NCBI RefSeq assembly: GCF_051062515.1
Contig: NZ_JAMXEK010000011.1
Origin: Aliarcobacter sp017996075
Lineage (GTDB): Bacteria; Campylobacterota; Campylobacteria; Campylobacterales; Arcobacteraceae
Length of the DNA: 59,154 nt
Direction: 5' to 3' (one strand)
The notes under the pieces are model-generated. The model was not told where the DNA came from. It did no database searches and saw only the letters and a program-made list of their open reading frames with translations. How positions within the stretch are numbered: position 1 is the stretch's first letter; each line of letters begins with the position of its first letter. The position numbers and the translations under genes were made by a program. Positions 52,033 to 59,154 of the stretch are shown in pieces.

Positions 52033-52341
52033 ATGGATATTTTCTTACAAACAGCAAGTGCATTAAATGATGAAACGAGAGTTAAAATAATTAAGTTTCT
52101 AAATATAAATGGTGCTTGTTGTGTTTGTGATTTGGAAAACTCATTTGATATGATTCAATCAAGACTTTCAAGACATCTGAAAATTTTAAAAGATGCGGGA
52201 TTTCTAAAAGTTCAAAGAGATGGTAGATGGGCTTATTATAGTATAAGAACACCTCTTGATGAATTTAGACAAAGTGCTATAAAAGAAATTATGACACTTG
52301 ATTTAAATCTACCAGAGTTAAAAAAGTCTTGTGAGAGTTGA
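52033..52341 (+). CDS. arsR: ArsR/SmtB family repressor
   Basis: A 102-residue winged-helix metalloregulator. ALNDETRVKIIKFL near residue 7 starts the fold, NGACCVCDLENSF near 22-34 contains the CxC arsenite-binding pair in the ELCVCDL-type position, and SRLSRHLKILKDAGFLKVQRDG (about 39-60) is the recognition helix and wing. It releases the two operators when trivalent arsenic binds. The start at 52033 follows TTGAGG; a frame extended upstream to 51994 overlaps the promoter and is unlikely. Confidence 0.92.
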   Translation: MDIFLQTASALNDETRVKIIKFLNINGACCVCDLENSFDMIQSRLSRHLKILKDAGFLKVQRDGRWAYYSIRTPLDEFRQSAIKEIMTLDLNLPELKKSCES

Positions 52342-52358
52342 TTTTTTTTGATTTTTAT

Positions 52359-52378
52359 ATATCAATAAATCTTGATAT
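52359..52378. promoter_or_regulatory. ArsR operator 2
   Basis: ATATCAA-TAAATC-TTGATAT, arms identical to operator 1, lies in the gap between arsR and arsB. It could give arsB-onward genes separate control or allow DNA looping with operator 1. Confidence 0.8.
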
Positions 52379-52404
52379 ACAAATATATTGTACGAAGGCA
52401 TAAA

Positions 52405-53658
52405 ATGATAGTTGCAAGTTTGATTTTTTTAGTAACCTTAATTTTTGTAATATGGCAACCAAAAGGTTTACAAATAGGAACAACTGCTGTAATTGGAGCA
52501 ATTATTGCTTTAGTTTTAGGAGTTGTTAGTTTAAATGATGTATTAATAGTAAGCGATATAGTTTGGGATGCAACTTTAGCTTTTATTGGGATTATAATTT
52601 TATCAATGGTCTTAGATGAAATTGGATTTTTTGAATGGTGTGCTATAAAAATGGCAAAACTTTCAAATGGAAATGGACACTTGATGTTTGTTTATGCTCT
52701 AATTCTTGGAAGTTTTGTATCAGCTTTATTTGCAAATGATGGAGCTGCACTTATTTTAACTCCAATATTACTTGCAAAAATGAGAATTTTAAAATTAAAC
52801 CTAAAAACTATTGTTGCTTTTTTACTTGCAGGTGGATTTATAAGTGATAGTGCATCTTTGCCATTTGTTTTTTCAAATCTTACAAATATTGTAACTGCTA
52901 ACTATTTTAATATTGGATTTGCTCAATACTTCTTTGATATGGTAATTCCATTTATTGTGAGTGTTACTGTTTCAATTATTTTTTTATGGTTAATTTTAAG
53001 AAAAGATATTCCAAAAGATATTGATATTTCTTTATTAAAAGAGCCAAAAAGTGTTATAAAAAATATGAATTTATTCTATTTTTCATGGATATTTTTAGGA
53101 GTACTTTTAGCTGGATATTTTGTAGGAGATGCTTATAATTTACCTATTTCTATTTTTGCTTTAGGTGGAGCAACTGTTTTTTTGATAATTGCAACTTTGT
53201 CAAAAGCTGTAAAACCAAAAAATATTATAAAAACAGCACCTTGGCAAGTTGTATGGTTTAGTATTGGGCTTTATATTGTGGTTTATGGACTTAAAAATGC
53301 AGGATTAACTGATTATTTAACTATTGTTTTAAAAGATTTAAGTCTAAGAGGTGACACAATTGCAGTTTTAGGAACAGGATTTATAGCAGCATTTTTAAGT
53401 GCTATTATGAACAATATGCCAACAATTATGATTATGGATATAGCTTTGCATGATATTGGAAATCAAGCAATGATTTATGCAAATATAGTTGGATGTAATC
53501 TTGGACCAAAAATGACACCATTTGGAAGCCTTGCAACACTTCTTTGGCTTCATGTTTTATCTAAAAAAGGAGTAAAAATTGGTTTTTGGCAATATAGTAA
53601 ATTTGGTTTAATTGTAACACCTCCTGTGTTGTTTATAGTTTTATTAACTTTAATTTAA
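52405..53658 (+). CDS. arsB: Arsenite efflux transporter ArsB
   Basis: A 417-residue inner-membrane protein of the ArsB/NhaD (IT) superfamily, about 11-12 helices. FANDGAALILTPILL near residue 109, FVFSNLTNIVTANYF near 153, NNMPTIMIMDIAL near 334 and a CNLGPKMTPFGSLATLLWLH segment near 362 are diagnostic for ArsB. It expels arsenite or antimonite. The start at 52405 follows GAAGG; a frame opening at a TTG inside operator 2 (52372) was not used. Confidence 0.93.
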   Translation: MIVASLIFLVTLIFVIWQPKGLQIGTTAVIGAIIALVLGVVSLNDVLIVSDIVWDATLAFIGIIILSMVLDEIGFFEWCAIKMAKLSNGNGHLMFVYALILGSFVSALFANDGAALILTPILLAKMRILKLNLKTIVAFLLAGGFISDSASLPFVFSNLTNIVTANYFNIGFAQYFFDMVIPFIVSVTVSIIFLWLILRKDIPKDIDISLLKEPKSVIKNMNLFYFSWIFLGVLLAGYFVGDAYNLPISIFALGGATVFLIIATLSKAVKPKNIIKTAPWQVVWFSIGLYIVVYGLKNAGLTDYLTIVLKDLSLRGDTIAVLGTGFIAAFLSAIMNNMPTIMIMDIALHDIGNQAMIYANIVGCNLGPKMTPFGSLATLLWLHVLSKKGVKIGFWQYSKFGLIVTPPVLFIVLLTLI

Positions 53659-53698
53659 AAGTTGATAAAAAAATTTAATTTAAAAAAAGGATAAAAAA

Positions 53699-54109
53699 AT
53701 GAGTAATTTAGAAAAAAAAGTTTTAATTTTATGTACAGGGAACTCTTGTAGAAGTATTATTGCAGAAGCTTTAATAAATGCAAAGTTAGATGGAATTCAT
53801 GCTGATAGTAGTGGTGTAAAAGCAAGTGGAAGAGTAAATCCTAATGCTAAAAAACTTTTAGAAGATAAAGGAATTTGGAAAGAAGAGTACCATTCAAAAA
53901 CTATTGATAAAGTAATAGATAATGAGTATGATTTAGTTGTAACAGTTTGTGACCATGCAAACGAAACTTGTCCAATGTTTCCAAAGGCAGTAAAAGTTAT
54001 TCATGTTGGATTTGAAGACCCAGATGGAAAAGGTTTTGAAGCGTTTGAAGCTACATATAAAGAGATAGAAGAAATTTTACTTCAAAAAGTAGTTGAAGCT
54101 TTAAAATAA
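53699..54109 (+). CDS. arsC: Arsenate reductase, low-molecular-weight phosphatase type
   Basis: A 136-residue thioredoxin-coupled ArsC. The catalytic loop LCTGNSCRSIIAEAL near residue 11 is the CX5R P-loop, and VTVCDHANETCPMFP near 80 holds the second and third redox Cys residues, as in the Staphylococcus plasmid pI258 enzyme. It reduces arsenate to arsenite for ArsB. AAAAGGA precedes the ATG and the stop overlaps the next start. Confidence 0.95.
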   Translation: MSNLEKKVLILCTGNSCRSIIAEALINAKLDGIHADSSGVKASGRVNPNAKKLLEDKGIWKEEYHSKTIDKVIDNEYDLVVTVCDHANETCPMFPKAVKVIHVGFEDPDGKGFEAFEATYKEIEEILLQKVVEALK

Positions 54110-55257
54110 TGATGATAAACATATCTATTTTTTGGCACTTTTTTATCTTAGGACTTTTTAGTTTTGGAGGACCAATAGCTCATATTGGTTATTTTAGAAA
54201 AAAATTTGTTGAAGAATTAAAGTGGTTAAATGATGAAGAGTTTTCAAAAATCGTAGCACTTAGCCAGTTTTTACCAGGACCTAGCTCATCACAAGTTGGG
54301 TTTACAATTGGATTAAAAAAAGGTGGAATTATTGGTGCGATATTTGCTTTTATTGCATTTACCTTTCCATCTTTTTTACTTTTATATTTAGCTGCAACTT
54401 TTCAAAATATATATGAAAATAGTACTATTATTTATGCTTTGATGAGTGGATTAAAACTATTTGCTGTGATTATTGTTGCAGATGCTACTTATAGTATGTT
54501 TAAGACACTTTGTAAAACTAATTTAAGTAAAATAATTTTTGTTTTTGCAACACTTTTTTTGATTTTTTATCAAAGCTTTTTTGCTCAAATTATGATTTTG
54601 GTTGCTTCTGGTTTATTTGCATTTTTATTTATAAAAGAGAAAGATAGCAATAAAATAAAATATGAAAAACCTTATATTTTACCTTTGTTTATTTTTTTTC
54701 TTTTATTAATATTTTTACCATTTTTTGCAAATCAAGATAAGTTATTAAGTCTGTTTAACTCTTTTTATCAAGTTGGAAGTTTGGTTTTTGGTGGAGGACA
54801 TGTTGTTCTTCCTTTGATTAAAAGTAATATAAATATAGATGAAAATAGTTTTTTAGTCGCTTACTCACTAGCTCAAGCAGTTCCAGGACCTATGTTTACT
54901 ATTGCTTCATATATTGGAGTTGTTGCTTTTGAAGAGTCACCATTTTTAGGTGCTGTTGTTGCAACACTTGCTATTTTTTTACCAGGTTTTCTTTTGATTT
55001 TAGCTTTTTATAAAAGTTTTGAAAGTTATTTAAAAAATCCAACTATTTCAAAAATAGTTGCTGGAATTAATGCAAGTGTTGTGGCTATTTTATTTAGTGT
55101 TTTAGTTACAATTGTTATTCCAAGTGGAATTTTAAATATTTATGATTTAATATTTGCAATGCTTGGATTTCTTGTGATTAGAAAATTCAAAATTTCTGTA
55201 TTATTTTTTATTTTGTTTTATTGTGGTTATGGAATATTAAGGAGTTTATATGTTTAG
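54109..55257 (+). CDS. chrA: ChrA-like chromate/oxyanion transporter within the ars operon
   Basis: A 382-residue inner-membrane protein with two CHR domains. FSFGGPIAHIGYFRKKFVEE near residue 17 and LSQFLPGPSSSQVGFTIG near 47 belong to the first; VFGGGHVVLPLI near 224, LAQAVPGPMFTIASYIG near 254 and PGFLLILAFY near 296 to the second. Long-form ChrA proteins export chromate. Its place between arsC and arsP, with one-base and 8-base overlaps, suggests it serves arsenic or another oxyanion here, which is inference. Confidence 0.88.
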   Translation: MMINISIFWHFFILGLFSFGGPIAHIGYFRKKFVEELKWLNDEEFSKIVALSQFLPGPSSSQVGFTIGLKKGGIIGAIFAFIAFTFPSFLLLYLAATFQNIYENSTIIYALMSGLKLFAVIIVADATYSMFKTLCKTNLSKIIFVFATLFLIFYQSFFAQIMILVASGLFAFLFIKEKDSNKIKYEKPYILPLFIFFLLLIFLPFFANQDKLLSLFNSFYQVGSLVFGGGHVVLPLIKSNINIDENSFLVAYSLAQAVPGPMFTIASYIGVVAFEESPFLGAVVATLAIFLPGFLLILAFYKSFESYLKNPTISKIVAGINASVVAILFSVLVTIVIPSGILNIYDLIFAMLGFLVIRKFKISVLFFILFYCGYGILRSLYV

Positions 55258-56209
55258 CTGGTGGGATAATTTAAGTGCTATATTTACATTTCAAATCTTA
55301 GGACTTGTAAAAGGTACACAAATAGGAGATGCTGTTCATTTTTTTATATTTGATACAGTAAAAATATTTATACTTTTGATTAGTATAATATATTTTATTA
55401 CATTTATTCAAAGCTATTTTCCTTTAGAAAAAATAAGAGTTTATTTAAGTGGAAAAAGTAAAATTGTGGGGCATATACTTGCTGGAGTATTTGGAATAAT
55501 AACTCCTTTTTGTTCATGTAGTGCAATACCACTATTTTTGGGATTTTTACAAGCTAGAATTCCTTTGGGTGTTGCTTTTACTTATTTAGTTTCTGCACCA
55601 CTTAGTGATCCCGTTGTATTTGCTTTATTAGCTTCAATATTTGGATTTAAAGTAGCAATACTTTATGTAGCCTTTGGAGTGTTAATATCAATTATAGCAG
55701 GGCTAATTATTGGTGCTATGAAGATGGAAAAAGAGGTATTAATTGAGGTTAAACCACTTGATAATGTAAGTTATACAGATGATAAAACTCTATTTAAACA
55801 TAGAGCTAAAGAGTCTTTTATTTACTCTTTGGATATATTTAAAAAAATATATCTTTATGTAATAATTGGAGTTGGTGTTGGTGCATTTATTCATGGCTTT
55901 ATTCCTGCTGATTTTATCGCAAAATATGCAGGTGGAGATGTTTGGTATGCTCCAATAGTTGCTGTACTAGCAGGTATTCCTATGTATTCAAATGAATTAG
56001 GAGTTTTACCAATTATTGAAGTATTAACTCAAAAAGGTGTACTAATTGGAACAGCTATATCTTTTATGATGGCAGTTGTTGCTCTAAGCCTTCCAGAAGC
56101 TATGATTTTAAAAAGAATATTATCTGTAAAATTAATAGCAATATTTTTTAGTATAGTTGGTTTTTCAATACTTATTGTTGGATATTTATTAAATTATTTA
56201 GTAGGATAA
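55250..56209 (+). CDS. arsP: ArsP-type organoarsenical efflux permease
   Basis: A 319-residue membrane protein (about eight helices) of the DUF318/ArsP family. ITPFCSCSAIPLFLGFLQAR near residues 83-102 contains the conserved Cys pair that binds trivalent arsenicals, VSAPLSDPVVFALL near 113 the second conserved block, and AGIPMYSNELGVLPI near 243 the matching block of the second repeat. ArsP homologues in Campylobacter export methylarsenite and roxarsone-type compounds. Overlaps chrA-like by 8 bases. Confidence 0.87.
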   Translation: MFSWWDNLSAIFTFQILGLVKGTQIGDAVHFFIFDTVKIFILLISIIYFITFIQSYFPLEKIRVYLSGKSKIVGHILAGVFGIITPFCSCSAIPLFLGFLQARIPLGVAFTYLVSAPLSDPVVFALLASIFGFKVAILYVAFGVLISIIAGLIIGAMKMEKEVLIEVKPLDNVSYTDDKTLFKHRAKESFIYSLDIFKKIYLYVIIGVGVGAFIHGFIPADFIAKYAGGDVWYAPIVAVLAGIPMYSNELGVLPIIEVLTQKGVLIGTAISFMMAVVALSLPEAMILKRILSVKLIAIFFSIVGFSILIVGYLLNYLVG

Positions 56210-56213
56210 AAAA

Positions 56214-56453
56214 ATGAAAATAGAGATTTTAGGAACAGGTTGTTCAAAATGTAAAGCTTTGGAAGAAGCTGTAAAAAAAGCAGTTGCAAAAGTTGGTGGA
56301 TTTCACGAAGTAAAAAAAGTGGAAGATATAGTTGAAATTATGAATTATGGAGTTATGAGTACTCCTGCTTTGGTTATTGATGGAGTTGTTAAATCAACTG
56401 GAAAATTGCTAAATGTTGAAGATATTGTTGAATTTATTGCTACAAGCAAATAA
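56214..56453 (+). CDS. Small thioredoxin-like protein (redox-active disulfide protein 2 type)
   Basis: A 79-residue thioredoxin-fold protein beginning MKIEILGTGCSKCKALEEAV, with the CSKC active site at residues 10-13, and GVMSTPALVIDGVVKSTGK with the cis-Pro loop. Such proteins are often encoded directly after ArsP permeases and may reduce the permease cysteines or the arsenical substrate, but this role is not established. It starts 4 bases after arsP. Confidence 0.88.
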   Translation: MKIEILGTGCSKCKALEEAVKKAVAKVGGFHEVKKVEDIVEIMNYGVMSTPALVIDGVVKSTGKLLNVEDIVEFIATSK

Positions 56454-56537
56454 GAAGTTGATTAAAATATTTAATTTAGTTTATGTTATTTTTAAAAAAT
56501 ATCAACTAAACAAAAAATAAAACTAACAAGGAAATAG

Positions 56538-58034
56538 GTGGTAAAAACATATTTTAAAAAAGATGAATGGTTTGGAAATATAAGAGGTGATATTTTATCA
56601 GGTCTTGTTGTAGCACTTGCATTAATACCTGAAGCAATAGCTTTTTCAATTATTGCAGGAGTTGACCCAAAAGTTGGATTATATGCCTCTTTTTGTATAG
56701 CTGTTGTTATTTCATTTGTAGGGGGACGTCCTGGAATGATAAGTGCAGCAACAGGAGCAATGGCTTTGTTAATGGTTACACTTGTAAAAGAACATGGACT
56801 TCAATATCTTTTAGCAGCAACACTTTTAACAGGAGTATTACAAATAGTAGCTGGATATTTACAACTAGGAAGATTTATGAGTTTTGTTCCTAGAGCTGTT
56901 GTTATAGGATTTGTAAATGCTTTGGCAATTTTAATATTTATGGCTCAATTGCCTGAACTTACAAATGTAACTTGGCATGTGTATGCTTTAACTCTTGCAG
57001 GTCTTGGAATAATCTATCTTTTCCCATATATTCCAAAAATTGGGAAAATGCTTCCATCACCACTTGTAACTATTGTGGTTTTAACACTTGTTGTGTTTTT
57101 TATGGGAATTGATGTAAGAACGGTTGGAGATATGGGACAACTTCCTGATACTTTACCAATATTTTTATTTCCTGATATTCCTTTAAATTTTGAAACATTA
57201 TGGATAATTTTACCTTATTCTATCTCTTTAGCAATTGTAGGACTTCTTGAATCACTTATGACTTCAACTATTGTTGATGATTTAACAGATACTACAAGTG
57301 ATAATAATAGAGAATGTAAAGGTCAAGGAGTTGCGAATATTGCATCAGGACTTATGGGTGGAATGGCAGGATGTGCTATGATTGGACAATCTATAATAAA
57401 TATAAAATCAGGTGGTAGAGGAAGATTATCTACTTTTATAGCTGGTTTTTTCTTGCTTATAATGGTTGTTTTTTTAAGTGATATTATCTCTATTATCCCA
57501 ATGGCCGCTTTGGTTGCTGTTATGATTATGGTCTCTATTGGAACATTTGATTGGGGTTCGATAAAAGGATTAAAAAAACTTCCACTTTCTACAAATATTG
57601 TAATGCTTGGAACTGTTGCTGTTACAGTAGGAACTCATAATTTAGCAGCTGGTGTATTTACAGGAGTTCTTTTGGCTTCACTATTTTTTGCAAATAAAAT
57701 ATCTCATTTTATGTATTGTGAAACTTCATATAGTGAAGATAAAAGTGTTAAAACTTACAAATTTGTAGGACAAGTATTTTTTAATAGTGCCGATAAGTTT
57801 TATAAAATATTTGATTTTAAAGAGCTTGTTGATAAAGTAGAAATTGATTTAACAAGAGCTCATTTTTGGGATATATCAGCTGTTTATGCACTTGATAAAG
57901 CAGTTATTAAACTAAGAAGAAATGGAACTAAAGTTGAAGTAATTGGACAAAATGAAGCAAGTAAAACTATAATAGATAGATTTGGAGCTCATGATAAACC
58001 TGAAGAAATAGAAACAGTAATAAAAGGACACTAA
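56538..58034 (+). CDS. SulP family anion transporter with STAS domain
   Basis: A 498-residue inner-membrane transporter with about 12-14 helices: SGLVVALALIPEAIAFSIIAGV near residue 21 (key PEAIAFS), then GRPGMISAATGAMALL near 64 and GLMGGMAGCAMIGQSIIN near 272. A short C-terminal STAS domain follows (residues 400-498; IDLTRAHFWDISAVYALDKA). Substrates include sulfate, bicarbonate and dicarboxylates; none can be chosen here. The start is GTG with AAGGAAAT 7 bases upstream. It lies 84 bases after the ars block and may be a separate unit. Confidence 0.9.
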   Translation: MVKTYFKKDEWFGNIRGDILSGLVVALALIPEAIAFSIIAGVDPKVGLYASFCIAVVISFVGGRPGMISAATGAMALLMVTLVKEHGLQYLLAATLLTGVLQIVAGYLQLGRFMSFVPRAVVIGFVNALAILIFMAQLPELTNVTWHVYALTLAGLGIIYLFPYIPKIGKMLPSPLVTIVVLTLVVFFMGIDVRTVGDMGQLPDTLPIFLFPDIPLNFETLWIILPYSISLAIVGLLESLMTSTIVDDLTDTTSDNNRECKGQGVANIASGLMGGMAGCAMIGQSIINIKSGGRGRLSTFIAGFFLLIMVVFLSDIISIIPMAALVAVMIMVSIGTFDWGSIKGLKKLPLSTNIVMLGTVAVTVGTHNLAAGVFTGVLLASLFFANKISHFMYCETSYSEDKSVKTYKFVGQVFFNSADKFYKIFDFKELVDKVEIDLTRAHFWDISAVYALDKAVIKLRRNGTKVEVIGQNEASKTIIDRFGAHDKPEEIETVIKGH

Positions 58035-58036
58035 AA

Positions 58037-58876
58037 ATGAATAAAGTATTAGTTTGCCTAGATGGCTCAGAGTTTTCAAAAGCAGTTTGTGATTATGGAA
58101 TTTTTATAGCAAAAAATCTAAATCTACCTCTTGTTTTACTAAATGTAATTGAACATTCAAAGATTTCAAATATAGTTGATTTTTCTGGAAATATTGGCTT
58201 AGGAGAAAAAGATGAACTACTTGAAATCCTAATAGATGAAGATGCAAAAAGAAGTCAAGAGCAAATTTCAAAAGGAAAAGCTATATTAAAACAGATGCAA
58301 GAGTATGTTAAATCAAAAGATTTTTCAAACTTTACAACTCTTCAAAGACATGGGACTTTATATGAAACTTTAGATGAGTTATCAAGTGATTTGAAAATTG
58401 CTATTATTGGCTTATTTGGTGAAAATAGCAAAGATATTGGATCTAATGTTGAGGAGCTAATAAGAACTTTAAATATACCAATCTTACTTGTAAATAGTGA
58501 ATTTAAACCTATAAAATCAATTTTAATGGCATATGATGGGAGTTTTTATGCTAAAAAATCAATTGATGTTGCATTAAAAAATCCAATATTTCCAAATATA
58601 AAAAGATACATTGTAAATGTAAATAGTGATAAAAATGAGTCTCACAGGATTCTAAATGAAGCTAGTTTCATATTTAAAAGTGCAAATATAGATTCTGAAA
58701 TATTATCTTTAAGTGGAGAAAAACTTGAATCAATTTTGGATTATCAAAAAAGTATAAATGCCGATATTATAACTATGGGTGCATATAGTCATAATAGATT
58801 TAAAAGTGCAATTTTTGGAAGTTTTACAACAAATATGATTTTAAAATCAAAAGTTCCTTTGTTGCTTTTTAGATAA
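58037..58876 (+). CDS. Tandem-domain universal stress protein
   Basis: A 279-residue cytoplasmic protein made of two UspA domains. The first begins KVLVCLDGSEFSKAVCDYG, the second near residue 156 begins SILMAYDGSFYAKKSIDVAL and ends with MGAYSHNRFKSAIFGSFTTNMILKSK (about residues 247-272), the G-x2-G-x9-G(S/T) ATP-binding loop; the first domain lacks a clean loop. It starts 2 bases after the SulP gene, an association often seen for SulP and Usp genes, so it may regulate the transporter. Confidence 0.9.
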   Translation: MNKVLVCLDGSEFSKAVCDYGIFIAKNLNLPLVLLNVIEHSKISNIVDFSGNIGLGEKDELLEILIDEDAKRSQEQISKGKAILKQMQEYVKSKDFSNFTTLQRHGTLYETLDELSSDLKIAIIGLFGENSKDIGSNVEELIRTLNIPILLVNSEFKPIKSILMAYDGSFYAKKSIDVALKNPIFPNIKRYIVNVNSDKNESHRILNEASFIFKSANIDSEILSLSGEKLESILDYQKSINADIITMGAYSHNRFKSAIFGSFTTNMILKSKVPLLLFR

Positions 58877-58975
58877 ACTTTGTTTTTCGATAGATGTAAG
58901 ATTATTTATATCTATTTTTAGTAGTTGTGAATTCACATAAACTCAAAATAAAACCCTTTACAGCTTAATGAATTA

Positions 58976-59154
58976 TTATTTGCATTTATAATCCTTTAAT
59001 ATCTCTAAAAATATTTTATCATCACTATATGGCGAAGTTAGAAAAATCTCTTTAATATCTTTCATATCAATAAAATATATATTTTTTAATACTTCTAAAT
59101 CTTCTTTTGTTGCATTTTCAAAGATATCATTTACAAATAATCTCTCACTGTAAG
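58976..59154 (-). CDS. Unrecognised gene, 3' part only (runs off the window)
   Basis: An open minus-strand frame of 59 codons reaching the window edge, ending FLEILKDYKCK and TAA at 58978-58976. The segment is hydrophilic and probably helical (ATKEDLEVLKNIYFIDMKD). No domain is recognised. The convergent 99-base gap to the stress-protein gene holds no clear terminator. Confidence 0.55.
   Translation of the reverse strand, partial: YSERLFVNDIFENATKEDLEVLKNIYFIDMKDIKEIFLTSPYSDDKIFLEILKDYKCK

Noticed and set aside
52372..52404. A longer ArsB starting at a TTG at 52,372.
   Set aside because: It would start inside operator 2, lacks a ribosome-binding site and adds residues not seen in ArsB; the ATG at 52,405 follows GAAGG.
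56455..56510. AGTTGAT...ATCAACT inverted repeat after the thioredoxin-like gene as a terminator.
   Set aside because: The loop is about 39 bases and the stem is AT-rich; stability would be poor.
1..59154. CRISPR arrays, tRNA or rRNA genes, integrases and complete insertion sequences.
   Set aside because: No regularly spaced repeats, cloverleaf-like segments, rRNA motifs or intact recombinase genes were found on either strand by reading.

Overview
The window looks like a chromosomal segment of a low-GC (roughly 27-28% by eye) member of the Campylobacterota, most likely Arcobacteraceae (Arcobacter/Aliarcobacter). The reasons are the AT-rich codon use, a hydABCDE-type uptake hydrogenase with the HydE protein typical of this phylum, a PgbA-like plasminogen-binding-domain protein, and a NikKMLQO nickel transporter. 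Everything here is read from sequence and family knowledge; no database search was run.

Layout. (1) 1-12,118, all minus strand: a surface polysaccharide/LPS block. It holds the start of an MBOAT acyltransferase, three family-2 glycosyltransferases, the complete dTDP-L-rhamnose pathway (rfbB, rfbD, rfbC, rfbA) with an ORF6N-domain gene wedged inside it, a family-9 glycosyltransferase, a LPS-kinase-like protein, a lipid A acyltransferase, heptosyltransferase WaaC, a Ppx/GppA phosphatase and a ferredoxin. (2) 12,157-16,683: mixed genes (inositol-phosphatase-like, EI24 membrane protein, radical SAM/SPASM protein, secretin, YigZ). (3) 16,774-22,421: six adjacent unrecognised genes in two divergent groups, made of a three-member paralogous family and a tandem pair plus one short protein. 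This is the best candidate in the window for an undescribed system. (4) 22,437-32,107: housekeeping genes (tlyA, ribF, cmoA, bcp, glcD, yihY, murA, a DMT transporter, kdsA). (5) 32,210-34,060: a scarred region with two response-regulator remnants, an MscS-like membrane protein and a 27-bp direct repeat, one copy of which is the 3' end of nikO.

(6) 34,014-51,441, nearly all minus strand: a hydrogen-oxidation island. Read in transcription order it is hydA-hydB-hydC (small subunit, large subunit, cytochrome b), hydD (endopeptidase), hydE, hypF, a zinc-ribbon gene, hypB-hypC-hypD, a PDDEXK nuclease gene, a MazG-like gene, hypE, hypA and nikK-M-L-Q-O. Nickel import, cofactor assembly and the enzyme are therefore encoded together. 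One plus-strand gene inside it looks like a domesticated, catalytically altered IS1595-type transposase facing hypB. (7) 51,442-52,032: intergenic DNA with a 21-codon hydrophobic ORF, a clear terminator and the ars promoter/operator. (8) 52,033-58,876, plus strand: an arsenic/oxyanion block, arsR-arsB-arsC-chrA-like-arsP-thioredoxin-like, then a SulP transporter and a double-domain universal stress protein. The window ends in the 3' part of an unrecognised minus-strand gene.

Two annotation points matter most. HypF (start near 45,657) and the radical SAM protein (start near 14,608) both have intact reading frames whose essential N-terminal domains precede any in-frame ATG/GTG/TTG. In each the family-expected initiation position is an ATA codon, and the radical SAM one has an ideally spaced Shine-Dalgarno. 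Starting at the first conventional codon would drop the acylphosphatase and zinc fingers of HypF and the iron-sulfur motif of the radical SAM enzyme.
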